DNA of 39,677 nt from Spirochaetota bacterium (GCA_004297825.1 SCSX01000011.1:1-39677); one strand, 5' to 3'; counted from the stretch's first letter, positions 8,125-16,381 are shown. Made by a program: numbers and translations. Notes: a model not told the origin generated them from the letters alone.

Positions 8125-8757
8125 TCAGCGCCGCACTCCCTCGATCTCATACTTCTGCTTGAAAACCGGGTTACCCTCACTATTGAAAATGATCACCGTA
8201 AGAAAATTGAAAAATTTGAAGTCCTTCCGGTAGCGGCTCAAATGATACGTCCTTACGACCAGCTTATCATTGACCTTCAGGGTATACGGTTTCCCGGTGG
8301 ACGGGTCAATCCCTTCCCGGGGATTCTTTGGATACGCTATGAGCGATTTGCTCCCGCTCTTCTCCGGGACATCGTATTCGAAATTCGCCATGTTTTCCGG
8401 GTAGGGCACGAACGAACGCATTTTCTCCTTTTCCGGAATAGGCCTTTCAAAGCTCGATTTTGTCTTCTCCACCTTTTCTGTGGTCGCGACCGCAAAAATG
8501 TATAAATCCTGAGGCTTGTCGGTCAGGTTTTGGATTATTAATTCCACCTCGAGCACGTCGCCCGCGCCCCCGGAATCGATTCGCCGATTGAAATAATTTT
8601 CGGTTATCTTGAAATCGGAACTGAACCGGGACTGGATAGGGATTCTCGATTCCGATTTTCCCTTGTCGTCCTTGCCCACTGCGTCCTGTGCCCTCAGGGG
8701 GGTCAGCGTGATGACCGTAACTAACGTAATGATTGCTGCGCACAACTGTCGTACCAT
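8125..8757 (-). CDS. Exported protein of unknown function
   Basis: The 210-residue product starts with a classic signal peptide (MVRQLCAAIITLVTVITLTP, cleaved near RAQ-DA) and is therefore periplasmic or surface. The mature part opens with a charged, flexible stretch. It then reads as an all-beta domain with alternating hydrophobics (VLEVELIIQNLTDKPQDLYIF and, at the end, FFNFLTVIIFNSEGNPVFKQ), like an immunoglobulin-type or bespoke beta sandwich. No catalytic motif is visible and no family is recognised. It is a single-gene unit with its own terminator at 8073-8102. It lies upstream of purA on the same strand, 162 bp away. Confidence 0.75.
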   Translation of the reverse strand: MVRQLCAAIITLVTVITLTPLRAQDAVGKDDKGKSESRIPIQSRFSSDFKITENYFNRRIDSGGAGDVLEVELIIQNLTDKPQDLYIFAVATTEKVEKTKSSFERPIPEKEKMRSFVPYPENMANFEYDVPEKSGSKSLIAYPKNPREGIDPSTGKPYTLKVNDKLVVRTYHLSRYRKDFKFFNFLTVIIFNSEGNPVFKQKYEIEGVRR

Positions 8758-8837
8758 GGCTCACTCCGGAGTGTAGAGATGTCTACATCCTTTTATCGGA
8801 ACCGGAAAGCCCAAATTTTAGACAATTTGCCTGTTCC

Positions 8838-9986
8838 CTAGAGGCCCAGTCCCCGGGCCACGATCATTTTCATCACCTCGGAGGTGCCCGCGTAGATCGT
8901 CTGCACCCTCGCATCAACGTAAAACCGGGACACGGGATATTCGGTGCAATAGCCGTATCCCCCGAACAGCTGAAGGCACCGGTCGGCGACCCGCTTGGCC
9001 ATCTCGGTGACCCAGAATTTCGCCATGCAGGTCTCGTTTACGACCGATTTTCCGGCCATATGCGCCTTGATGAGATCGTCGACGAAGCTGCGGCCTACCG
9101 CGATTTCCGTGGCCATCTCGGCGAGCTCGAACTGCGTATTCTGGAACTTCGACAGCGGCTTGCCAAACACCTTGCGGTCCCTTGTGTACTCGACTGTAAT
9201 CTCGAAGCATTTTTCCGCGGCGGCCTGTGAACCTATCGCGCACAGGAGCCTTTCCGGCTGCAGCTTCTGCATGAGGTAGATGAATCCCAGGCCTTCCTGC
9301 CCCAGGAGGTTGCCCTCGGGAATTTCGCAATCGTCGAAAAAGAGCTCGGCGGTATCCTGCGCCTTCAGGCCTATCTTTTTAATCGGTTCCCCGCGCGAAA
9401 ATCCGGGCGCGCCCCGTTCGACCACGAAAAGGCTCACCGACTGATGCACCGGTGTATCGGAACCCCCCGTTTTTGCCGCCACCACCACGAGGTCGGCCAG
9501 AATGCCGTTCGAGATGAAGGTCTTCTGGCCGTTCATCACCCACGTGTTTCCCTTTTTCACCGCGCTGGTCTTGATCGCGGCCAGGTCCGATCCCGCCTCG
9601 GGCTCCGTCATCGCGACCGCGGTAATGCAATCGCCGCTGATACACCCGGGGAGCCATTTCTGCTTCTGTTCTTCCGTCCCAAACGCTTCGATGTACGGAA
9701 CAACGATGTCGTTATGCAGCGGCACGAAGACGCTCCCGGCCCCGAACCGGGCGAGCTCCTCCGCGATGATCACGGAGTAAAGATAATCGGCGCCCGCCCC
9801 CCCGTACTTTTCCGCCGCCCATGGAACGAGAAACCCGTTTTCCCCGAATTTCTTCCATACCTCGCGGGGAACGATGCCGTTTTTTTCCCAGACCTCGTAC
9901 TGGTCCGCGATGACCGCGGTGAGAAATTTTCTGAACGCCTCGATAAAAATGCTGTGCTCCTGGGAGAATGGCAGGCTCCGTTCCAT
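8838..9986 (-). CDS. Acyl-CoA dehydrogenase (LCAD/IVD-like active site)
   Basis: This FAD-dependent enzyme oxidises acyl-CoA thioesters to 2-enoyl-CoA. The 382-residue protein has the three classic domains, with AMTEPEAGSD and GQKTFISNG in the middle domain and FGGYGYCTEYPVSRFYVDAR near the end. The usual late catalytic Glu (YEGT motif) is Ala here (IYAGTSEV). A Glu in LQPERLL sits where long-chain and isovaleryl-CoA dehydrogenases carry their base, so activity is likely retained. The ATG at 9986 is chosen because GGAGGAG lies a few bases upstream. A longer frame starting at 10028 would add 14 odd residues encoded by a palindrome. Substrate is not predictable; no electron-transfer partner is nearby. 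Confidence 0.93.
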   Translation of the reverse strand: MERSLPFSQEHSIFIEAFRKFLTAVIADQYEVWEKNGIVPREVWKKFGENGFLVPWAAEKYGGAGADYLYSVIIAEELARFGAGSVFVPLHNDIVVPYIEAFGTEEQKQKWLPGCISGDCITAVAMTEPEAGSDLAAIKTSAVKKGNTWVMNGQKTFISNGILADLVVVAAKTGGSDTPVHQSVSLFVVERGAPGFSRGEPIKKIGLKAQDTAELFFDDCEIPEGNLLGQEGLGFIYLMQKLQPERLLCAIGSQAAAEKCFEITVEYTRDRKVFGKPLSKFQNTQFELAEMATEIAVGRSFVDDLIKAHMAGKSVVNETCMAKFWVTEMAKRVADRCLQLFGGYGYCTEYPVSRFYVDARVQTIYAGTSEVMKMIVARGLGL

Positions 9987-9997
9987 GGGGCTCCTCC

Positions 9998-10041
9998 AAA
10001 TAATGTAATATGGTAATATATAATACAATATTACATTATTT
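9998..10041. promoter_or_regulatory. AT-rich palindrome, probable operator of the acyl-CoA dehydrogenase gene
   Basis: Two perfect 14 bp inverted arms (9998-10011 and 10028-10041; each contains TAATGTAATAT or its complement) flank a 16 bp AT-rich spacer. The element ends 11 bp before the acyl-CoA dehydrogenase ATG, right next to its ribosome site. It contains TATTAT- and TATATT-like sequences that could be a -10 box. The sequence is much more AT-rich than its surroundings. A TetR-type or similar dimeric repressor binding the arms is the likely reading; an RNA hairpin masking the leader is an alternative. Confidence 0.6.
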
Positions 10042-10084
10042 CGGCAAGCACAAAATCCCCGGCGTGCTCGCGCCCGTCCAGGGT

Positions 10085-10285
10085 TACCGTTTTTATTGCT
10101 TCGCCTCAGTATCGGGGGTCCGATATCGCATCAGGGCAGGATCCGCATTCATGCGGGCAAGGGGGCGGGGACGGATGGAGAACGCGTGAGCGGCAAGGAA
10201 GGGTGTGAATCCCGAAACTATTTATCGCGCCCGCTGATACGGGGAAGCCCGTAATTTCAAACGCAGACTGTACAGGTTACAACGC
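10085..10285 (+). ncRNA. Possible cobalamin-riboswitch-like structured RNA (orphan)
   Basis: The strongest part is 10194-10255: AAGGAA, then GGGTGTGAATCCC (a hairpin with a TGTGAAT loop), then CGCCCGCTGATACGGGG. This follows the order of the conserved core of B12 riboswitches (GGGAA, GGTGnnAnTCC, CCCGCnACTGT with a later GGG). Upstream are small hairpins (10111-10124 and 10143-10156), and downstream GCAGACTG loosely recalls GCCACTG. The usual 3' element with CAGGAnACCTGCC was not found, and P6 is short. No forward gene follows; the element points into the 3' end of the reverse IMPase gene. It could be a remnant, an antisense regulator or a chance match. Confidence 0.35.
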
Positions 10286-10291
10286 GCTCGC

Positions 10292-11083
10292 TCAGCCCGC
10301 ACCCGCGAGCAGCGCGAGGATGCGCGCGTGAATGATGCCGTTGCTCACGAGTATTTCGGGACTCACAGGGTCGAAGGGCTTTCCCCCGGTCGTCGTGACG
10401 ACACCGCCCGCCTCCGCGACGATGAGGCTTCCCGCGGCAGTGTCCCAGGGATTCAGCTTGAATTCCCAGTACCCGTCCAGCCTTCCCGCGGCGACGTAGC
10501 ACAGGTCCAGCGCGGCCGAACCGAACCGGCGGATGCATTGAATCTGGGGGAGCACCCTCACGAATTGCGGCAGATTGTTGTCGTCCGAGGTGCCCTTGTC
10601 GTAGGGGAATCCGGTCGCCAGGAGCGCATGCTGCAGGTCATCCGTTTTGGACACCCTCAGGGGCGCGCCGTTGAGAAACGCACCCGAGCCCCGCGCGGCA
10701 GTGAAAAGCTCTTCATGAAAGGGATCGTACACTACGCCGGCAACCACCGTTTTAAGCGGCCTTGAATACACGCCTATGGACACGCAGAACATGGGCACGC
10801 CGTGGGCGAAGTTGGTAGTGCCGTCCAGGGGATCCACGTACCACAGGTATTCCCCGTCGCGGTCGATGCTTCCCCCCTCCTCGGCCACGATAGCATGGTC
10901 CGGGTACTGCGCGCGAATCCTGCCGCACAGGAACTCCTCGGATTCCCTGTCGATATTCGTTACCGGGTTGGAAGGGCCTTTGTAGGTGACTACGGTGTCG
11001 AAGGAGCGAAACCCCTTGAGGAGAATCGATCCCGCGGCGAGGGCTATCTCCCTCGAGAACTCAAGCAGGCCGGGGTGCGCCAT
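10292..11083 (-). CDS. suhB: Inositol monophosphatase family protein
   Basis: This 263-residue, Mg-dependent phosphatase has the family signature. Glu68/Glu69 lie in IVAEEGG, the metal-binding WYVDPLDGTTNFAHG follows with Asp84 and Asp87, and the second motif is NPWDTAAGSLIVAEAGG near residue 215. Family members hydrolyse inositol-1-phosphate, and some act on other sugar or nucleotide phosphates; in E. coli SuhB also binds transcription complexes. Substrate here is open, so the symbol is tentative. Its ATG overlaps the TAA of the upstream TPR/barrel gene as TAATG, so the two are translated together. No defect is seen. Confidence 0.9.
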   Translation of the reverse strand: MAHPGLLEFSREIALAAGSILLKGFRSFDTVVTYKGPSNPVTNIDRESEEFLCGRIRAQYPDHAIVAEEGGSIDRDGEYLWYVDPLDGTTNFAHGVPMFCVSIGVYSRPLKTVVAGVVYDPFHEELFTAARGSGAFLNGAPLRVSKTDDLQHALLATGFPYDKGTSDDNNLPQFVRVLPQIQCIRRFGSAALDLCYVAAGRLDGYWEFKLNPWDTAAGSLIVAEAGGVVTTTGGKPFDPVSPEILVSNGIIHARILALLAGAG

Positions 11084-12576
11084 TATAGCAGGGCGCCCGC
11101 ACCGAGCATGAGACTGATCTCGTTATTGGTGCCCCGGCCCGTATTCATTTCATAGCCTATCTTCTGGTATACGAAGGCGTTCTTTGTCACGATCTCATCG
11201 ACACGGAAAAACAGGCTGTGCGAATTTGTATAGTATCCCGAAAAGGGACGCCCCTTGGCCCAGTTTTTCGCGTCGATGCCGAACATCCCCTGCCCATTCG
11301 CCACATCGTAGGGCTCGTCGTTGTTGAGGTTGCGAAGGTAGATACGCTCCAGAAATTCCACGGTGAACACCAGGGATTTATCCTTGGTCACATCGTTGTA
11401 TTTATTGAACGCGACCCCCACCGCCACCTCGTACAATCCCCAGTAGTTCGAGAGACGATTGGCGTTGTCGAAATAATAAAAATCGTACCCCGTCACCCGC
11501 GAGTAATACGATACCGTGCGGTCGAACGTGTAGTTGTAGCTGAACTCGTAAAAGCCCGAATCAAGAGTCTTGCCCTTTGAGTTCTTGGTGTCCTGCGGCA
11601 TGAATCTGGGGTAAATCGCGACTTTCAGCGTGGACTTTTCTTCCCTTTTCCCGAACACGATCCCGATCTTGAAATCATTTTCCACGTATTTCTTTTTCGC
11701 GGGGCCCGCGGAATTCACGAAGGCGAAATTATCGCCGTAATGGGTGCCCCTCATGCCGGCACCGATGGCATACTTGTCCAGGAAATAGGCGGCCTGGAGC
11801 GTTTCGGTATAATTGACCAGGTTGGGTGATGCGGCACCCAAATGCGGATTCCCGGTCTTGAACTCGATCTCCCAGTCCTTGGTCGGAGTGAAATCCACGT
11901 ACAACGTTTCTGGCACATCGACGAGCAGTCCGTCGTCGGTTTTCAGCTTGAACTTGCCGCTGTCGTAATAATAACCGATCTGCGTCGTGAAATCCAGGCT
12001 TGCGTACAGTATGCGGGGGAGTTTTTTCTTGTCGAGCTCCTCCTCATACTGCTTCTCCTCGGCCTTCTTCTGCTCCAGAGCTTTCCGCTTTTTCTCTTCA
12101 TCCTCCTTCTGTTTCGCGAGCAGCATCTCCTGCTGCCGCTGGAGCTTCATTTTATACGCGTCGGGAAGCCATTGCATCACTTCCTTATTGTTCGGGTCAA
12201 TCTTCAGTACGTGCTCTCCCGTGGCCACCGCCTTCTCGAAATCTCCCGTCTGGAAATAGAGGGAGCCCAGCCGCTCGAACGAGGGTACCTGTGCCGGGTT
12301 TCTCTTGATGGCTTCCTCGTAATAGGGCAGCGCCTTGACAAGCTCGCCCTTTAGCTCCAGAGCCTGTCCCATGTTGTGGTAAGCCCTCGCGGACGAGTTG
12401 TTGTAAATGTCGATGGCCTTCCCGAACTCCTTGATGGCCTCGTCATATGCTTTCTTATCGCTCAGCTGGACGCCTTTCTTCGTATGGTCCGTGGGATCCT
12501 GGGCATGAAGGGATGCCGTCATCATTGCGATGATCCCGAGAGCAAGGGCCTGTCGTACGCCGCGCCTCATATTCAT
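11083..12576 (-). CDS. TPR / coiled-coil / outer-membrane beta-barrel protein
   Basis: The product (about 497 residues from the ATG at 12576) has a signal peptide (MNMRRGVRQALALGIIAMMT, then SLHA-QD). About three TPR units span residues 25-135 (for example RAYHNMGQALELKGELVKAL). A highly charged coiled coil follows (about 145-185, KEDEEKKRKALEQKKAEEKQ). The last 300 residues have alternating aromatic strands typical of an outer-membrane barrel (ASLDFTTQIGYYYDSGKFKL; end EISLMLGAGALL). The frame opens at 12618, but those 14 extra residues would spoil the signal peptide. The role may be structural or in export; no family is named with confidence. It is coupled to the following IMPase gene by TAATG. 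Confidence 0.75.
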   Translation of the reverse strand: MNMRRGVRQALALGIIAMMTASLHAQDPTDHTKKGVQLSDKKAYDEAIKEFGKAIDIYNNSSARAYHNMGQALELKGELVKALPYYEEAIKRNPAQVPSFERLGSLYFQTGDFEKAVATGEHVLKIDPNNKEVMQWLPDAYKMKLQRQQEMLLAKQKEDEEKKRKALEQKKAEEKQYEEELDKKKLPRILYASLDFTTQIGYYYDSGKFKLKTDDGLLVDVPETLYVDFTPTKDWEIEFKTGNPHLGAASPNLVNYTETLQAAYFLDKYAIGAGMRGTHYGDNFAFVNSAGPAKKKYVENDFKIGIVFGKREEKSTLKVAIYPRFMPQDTKNSKGKTLDSGFYEFSYNYTFDRTVSYYSRVTGYDFYYFDNANRLSNYWGLYEVAVGVAFNKYNDVTKDKSLVFTVEFLERIYLRNLNNDEPYDVANGQGMFGIDAKNWAKGRPFSGYYTNSHSLFFRVDEIVTKNAFVYQKIGYEMNTGRGTNNEISLMLGAGALL

Positions 12577-12755
12577 CGTGTGGTAGAACCTCTGTCCTTT
12601 CGGGCACTTTTTGCACATACCCGATTTAAACCTTCATTGAAATATAGCAAATCGCTCCCGCGAATTAAAGCATTTTTTAGCGTCATCATGATTCTACCCG
12701 CCTGGCAGCTCCCCTGGGGCAAATATATTTCCGGGTGAACCCTGGTTTATTGTGC

Positions 12756-12785
12756 TTGACACAAAAGGGGCCAATCTTTTAATAG
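12756..12785 (+). promoter_or_regulatory. Probable promoter of pckG
   Basis: A perfect -35 TTGACA (12756-12761) is followed after 17-18 bp by TTAATA/TAATAG (12779-12785). A second candidate, TTGGTT (12789-12794) with TATATT (12811-12816) and a 16 bp spacer, lies just downstream. Both point to pckG and would give a leader of roughly 80-110 nt. The rest of the 283 bp gap between the divergent genes is AT-rich and holds nothing else I recognise. Confidence 0.55.
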
Positions 12786-12901
12786 CCCTTGGTTTATACC
12801 CCCGTTCTTTTATATTATTACCTTATTATACCAACTAAAATACGTATTTCCATTTTCCGGGCGTGGGAAAGCCACGAATCCAATCTTGTGCGGAGGCGAA
12901 T

Positions 12902-14668
12902 ATGCAGACAACCCCCTTGACGGCCCACAAAGAAGTCCTTACTTGGGTCAAGGAGATCGCGCAGCTGACGCGGCCCGATTCCGTGATCTGGGTAGACGGA
13001 TCGGAAGAAGAAAAAAGCGAACTCATGCGCGAAGCACTCGCCACCGGCGAGCTCATCCAGCTCGACCAGAAAAAACTGCCCGGTTGCGTCTACCACAGGA
13101 CCGCCTGCAACGATGTCGCCCGAACGGAGCATCTTACCTTCATCTGCACATCCAGGAAAGAGGACGCAGGCCCCACGAACAACTGGATGGCCCCCGCCGA
13201 CGCGTACAGGAAAGTCGGCGAGATATTCCAGGACTCCATGAAGGGGCGAAAGATGTACGTCATTCCGTTCATCATGGGCATTCCGGGCTCACCCTTCAAT
13301 AAAGTCGGCGTGGAGATCACGGACAGCATCTACGTGGTGCTCAACATGCGCATTATGACCCGCATGGGCGCGATCGCGTGGAAGGAGCTCGGCGAAACGG
13401 GCATCTTCACGAAATGCCTGCACGGCAAGGCAGACCTGTGCGTCGATCGCCGCTTTATCTGCCACTTCCCCGAAGACAACGCGATCTGGAGCGTGGGCTC
13501 CGGGTACGGCGGAAACGTGCTCCTGGGCAAGAAATGCCTTTCCCTCCGCATTGCGAGCTACCTCGCCCGCAACGAAGGCTGGCTGGCCGAGCATATGATG
13601 ATCGTGGGAATCGAAAACCCGAAAGGCGAAATTACCTATGTCGCGGGGGCATTCCCGAGCGCCTGCGGCAAAACCAACCTTGCCATGCTCATCCCTCCCG
13701 CGAGCATGCCGGGATACAGGATCTGGACCGTCGGAGACGACATCGCGTGGATGAAGGTCGGTCCGGATGGGCGTTTGTGGGCAATCAATCCTGAATTCGG
13801 TTTCTTTGGCGTAGCCCCGGGCACCAACTACAAGACCAATCCCAACGCCATGGAGACCATAAAAAAGGATACGATTTACACCAACGTGCTTCTTAAAAAA
13901 GACGGTACCGTGTGGTGGGAAGGCATGGACGGCGAAGTGCCCGCGGAGGGCACGGACTGGAAAGGAGACCCCTGGACGAAGAGTTCGCCCGAAGCCGGCG
14001 CCAACCCCAACAGCCGGTTCACTGCACCGGCATACCAGTGCCCGAGTATCTCTCCCCAATGGGAGAATCCGCAGGGGGTTCCGATAAGCGCATTCCTTTT
14101 CGGCGGACGCAGGGCGAGTCTCGCGCCTCTGGTCTTCGAGGCCTTCAACTGGCAGCACGGGGTTTACGTGGGCGCCACCATGGCTTCCGAGCGCACCGCG
14201 GCGCAATACGGCGCGCAGGGCGAAGTGCGCCGCGATCCGATGGCGATGATTCCCTTCTGCGGCTATAACATGGCCGACTACTTCGGTCACTGGCTCGCGA
14301 TGGGCACACGCATTCCCAACCCGCCGCGCATATTCCATGTGAACTGGTTCCGGCAGGGGGCGGACGGAAAATTCCTGTGGCCGGGCTACGGGGAAAATCT
14401 GCGGGTGATCAAGTGGATCGTGGATCGATGTTCCACAAGGGCAGCGGCGAAGGAAACCCCGATCGGGTACGTACCAACAACTGCCGAGATCGATACCTCC
14501 GGTCTTTCCATGGCGCCCGGCACGATGGAACAGCTGCTGTCGATAAACAATAAAGAATGGATCGAGGACCTCAGGGGACACAGGGAATTTTTCCAGAAAT
14601 TCGGAGACAGGCTTCCCGCCGCGATTTGGGAAGAATATCATGCGCTCGAACAGAGGCTTGGGCGCTGA
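12902..14668 (+). CDS. pckG: Phosphoenolpyruvate carboxykinase (GTP)
   Basis: The enzyme converts oxaloacetate and GTP to PEP, CO2 and GDP, the entry of gluconeogenesis. It can also run towards oxaloacetate. The 588-residue length and motifs fit the GTP-dependent family: GYGGNVLLGKK, the P-loop FPSACGKTNLAML with reactive Cys255, VGDDIAWM (metal site), GTNYKTNPNA and FGGRRASLAPLVFEAF. The start is the ATG at 12902, because GGAGG ends 5 bp before it; the frame is open to a GTG at 12863 without a ribosome site. It is a single-gene unit, with promoter at 12756 and terminator at 14740. Together with pyruvate phosphate dikinase (36125) it covers the PEP node. Confidence 0.98.
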   Translation: MQTTPLTAHKEVLTWVKEIAQLTRPDSVIWVDGSEEEKSELMREALATGELIQLDQKKLPGCVYHRTACNDVARTEHLTFICTSRKEDAGPTNNWMAPADAYRKVGEIFQDSMKGRKMYVIPFIMGIPGSPFNKVGVEITDSIYVVLNMRIMTRMGAIAWKELGETGIFTKCLHGKADLCVDRRFICHFPEDNAIWSVGSGYGGNVLLGKKCLSLRIASYLARNEGWLAEHMMIVGIENPKGEITYVAGAFPSACGKTNLAMLIPPASMPGYRIWTVGDDIAWMKVGPDGRLWAINPEFGFFGVAPGTNYKTNPNAMETIKKDTIYTNVLLKKDGTVWWEGMDGEVPAEGTDWKGDPWTKSSPEAGANPNSRFTAPAYQCPSISPQWENPQGVPISAFLFGGRRASLAPLVFEAFNWQHGVYVGATMASERTAAQYGAQGEVRRDPMAMIPFCGYNMADYFGHWLAMGTRIPNPPRIFHVNWFRQGADGKFLWPGYGENLRVIKWIVDRCSTRAAAKETPIGYVPTTAEIDTSGLSMAPGTMEQLLSINNKEWIEDLRGHREFFQKFGDRLPAAIWEEYHALEQRLGR

Positions 14669-14739
14669 ATCGCCCGGCAGTCCTTCGCGGAGCCCGACGC
14701 TGAAAATTGCTTGATATTTTGCAATTCCGGCTGATACTG

Positions 14740-14771
14740 ACATGATGCGCCTCGGTGCGTCATGTGTTTTT
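14740..14771 (+). terminator. Rho-independent terminator after pckG
   Basis: An 11 bp stem with two wobble pairs (14740-14750 with 14755-14765, loop CTCG) is followed by GTTTTT. It lies about 70 bp after the pckG stop. Another small inverted repeat (AATTGC...GCAATT, around 14705-14726) precedes it. Confidence 0.75.
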
Positions 14772-14887
14772 GCGCGCGTGCAACAAACTGCCACGACCGC
14801 GCGCATGCGTTTTTCCCATTCGCCGCGGCTCATTCGCCGAATGGATCTCGAGTGGCATTGCTCCTACTATCCTGAGGTGAGGTATTT

Positions 14888-15382
14888 ATGAACAAAGAGA
14901 AGAAAATCGAACAATTGCTCGATTCGGCGCTGCAGGACGACCTTTCGGAATACAAAATCCTGGTGAAAAAAATGGGAAGCAAACTCCCGTTTTTCGGCAG
15001 AAAAACCCGCATTGCAGCTGCGCTGTTAAAAGACACCCTGGGAGACATCTCAAAGCTCGATTTATCCCTGAATTTCATGGTAAAGAAGGAAAGCTCCGGA
15101 AAAATTGTTTTTGAAGATATCAAGGACGGCAGGGTTCGTCTTTTCATCAACATCGGGAAGAACCATGGTTTAAATCCCGGGGACCTCATCCGGGAGATCG
15201 TTAAACGATCGGGGCTTGACGGCAAACAGGTGGGAAAGATCGACATTCACTCGACCTATTCATTCCTGGAAGTTCCCGAGCAATACGGGGAACTGGTCAT
15301 ACTTTCCTTCGAGAACATCAAATTTAAAGGCGTTTCGATCGTTGTCGAACCGGCCAAGAAGAAGAAAAGGGATTCGAAGTAG
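14888..15382 (+). CDS. Stand-alone DbpA-type RNA-binding domain protein
   Basis: The 164-residue protein has a helical, charged N-terminal part (1-70). Residues about 80-155 match the DbpA/CsdA C-terminal RNA-binding fold: RVRLFINIGKNHGLNPGDLI, then VGKIDIHSTYSFLEVP, then a terminal VSIVVEPAKKKK. In known proteins this RRM-like domain follows a DEAD-box helicase and targets it to rRNA, but no helicase motifs are present here. It may be an RNA chaperone or ribosome-assembly helper. GAGGTGAGG lies 5-13 bp before the ATG. An inverted repeat in the leader (CCATTCG...CGAATGG, around 14817-14846) could control expression. The methyltransferase gene follows 21 bp later. Confidence 0.75.
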   Translation: MNKEKKIEQLLDSALQDDLSEYKILVKKMGSKLPFFGRKTRIAAALLKDTLGDISKLDLSLNFMVKKESSGKIVFEDIKDGRVRLFINIGKNHGLNPGDLIREIVKRSGLDGKQVGKIDIHSTYSFLEVPEQYGELVILSFENIKFKGVSIVVEPAKKKKRDSK

Positions 15383-15403
15383 GATCACCTGAAGGGGAAC
15401 GGC

Positions 15404-16234
15404 GTGGACTGTCCAATCTGCGGTTCGCTCGGCAGTCGACCCGCCTCGAAAACCGACAATTCCCTTCGTATCTGCGCCTCGTGCGGTGTTGTGTTCAACA
15501 CCGCCCATCGCCCGCTCGCATATGACAAAAGCTATTTTGTCGACGATTATCAGGCCCAATACGGCAAAACCTATGCGGAGGACGCCCCCGCGATCAGGGC
15601 GTTCGCGGCGCGCAGGCTCGAAACAATTTTCCGCACCCTGAAATCCGAACAGCCTCGCTCCTCCATACGTCTCCTTGATATCGGCTCCGCGCTGGGTTTT
15701 TTTCTGAAAGAAGCCCGGGACTGGGGAATCGGCCATGTCGAAGGGGTTGAGATTTCTCCATTCGCGGCCGCGTACTGTCGCGAAAACTTCGACATTCCCG
15801 TCCATGAGATCCCGTTCGAGAAGGCCGCCCTCAAAGGTCCGTTCGATATAATCACCGCCTGGTATTTTCTGGAGCACTGCGCCGATCCGGCGCGCATGAT
15901 GCAGAAAATCAATTCGCTGCTTTCGCCGGACGGCACGATTGCCCTCGCGACCCCTTCGGTGTTCGGACCCCAGTTCTTGTTCGACAGGGAAGGCTGGTCC
16001 AATTCACATCCTGCGGACCACCGCGTGGATTTTTCACCGTCGACCATGCGGGTCTTTTTGCGCAGTCAGGGCTTTACAAGGGTTCGAATCCTTCCATCGA
16101 GCGTACACCCCGAGCGTATTATCTCTGCGCACTCGGTCCTCTTCAAACCCTTTTCCGGCATCTACTCCCTGATTTCGAGCCTTACTGCATTTTCCGACAC
16201 TCTGGAAGCATATGCATTGAAATTGGCGAATTAA
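15404..16234 (+). CDS. Class I SAM-dependent methyltransferase with N-terminal zinc ribbon
   Basis: The 276-residue protein starts with a four-Cys zinc-ribbon-like module (C3, C6, C24, C27). A Methyltransf_23-type Rossmann domain follows, with motif I LLDIGSALGFFLKEA, an acidic VEGVEISPFAA at the end of strand 2, and WYFLEHCADPARMM near motif IV. Such ribbon-plus-methyltransferase proteins often modify sugars or polyketide-like substrates in envelope synthesis, but substrate is not evident. The start is a GTG with GAAGGGG a few bases upstream. It follows the RNA-binding gene by 21 bp and is probably co-transcribed with it. Function beyond methyl transfer is unknown. Confidence 0.82.
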   Translation: MDCPICGSLGSRPASKTDNSLRICASCGVVFNTAHRPLAYDKSYFVDDYQAQYGKTYAEDAPAIRAFAARRLETIFRTLKSEQPRSSIRLLDIGSALGFFLKEARDWGIGHVEGVEISPFAAAYCRENFDIPVHEIPFEKAALKGPFDIITAWYFLEHCADPARMMQKINSLLSPDGTIALATPSVFGPQFLFDREGWSNSHPADHRVDFSPSTMRVFLRSQGFTRVRILPSSVHPERIISAHSVLFKPFSGIYSLISSLTAFSDTLEAYALKLAN

Positions 16235-16236
16235 TA

Positions 16237-16265
16237 TTGACAATATGAGTATATTTAATTTTAAT
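16237..16265 (+). promoter_or_regulatory. Promoter of the rpmH-mnmE cluster
   Basis: TTGACA (16237-16242), a 17 bp spacer and TTTAAT (16260-16265) give a strong sigma70-type promoter just after the methyltransferase stop. The leader to rpmH would be about 110 nt and AT-rich. No dnaA gene or cluster of DnaA boxes is seen beside it. Confidence 0.6.
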
Positions 16266-16381
16266 ATCCCACTTGTAAAAATTTCGAAAACTCGTCCTGA
16301 AAAATAGGTGTAGCAGCTATATTCCAGAAATTTCCAGGCATTGAGAAATATTATATTCTTTAAGTATGAGGGGTACAGGCG

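Noticed and set aside
9987-10028. Earlier start for the acyl-CoA dehydrogenase
   Set aside because: The extra residues lie in the AT-rich palindrome, and a good ribosome site is beside the ATG at 9986.
13289-14833. 514-residue open frame on the minus strand opposite pckG
   Set aside because: Antisense shadow of a certain PEP carboxykinase gene, with biased composition and no motif.
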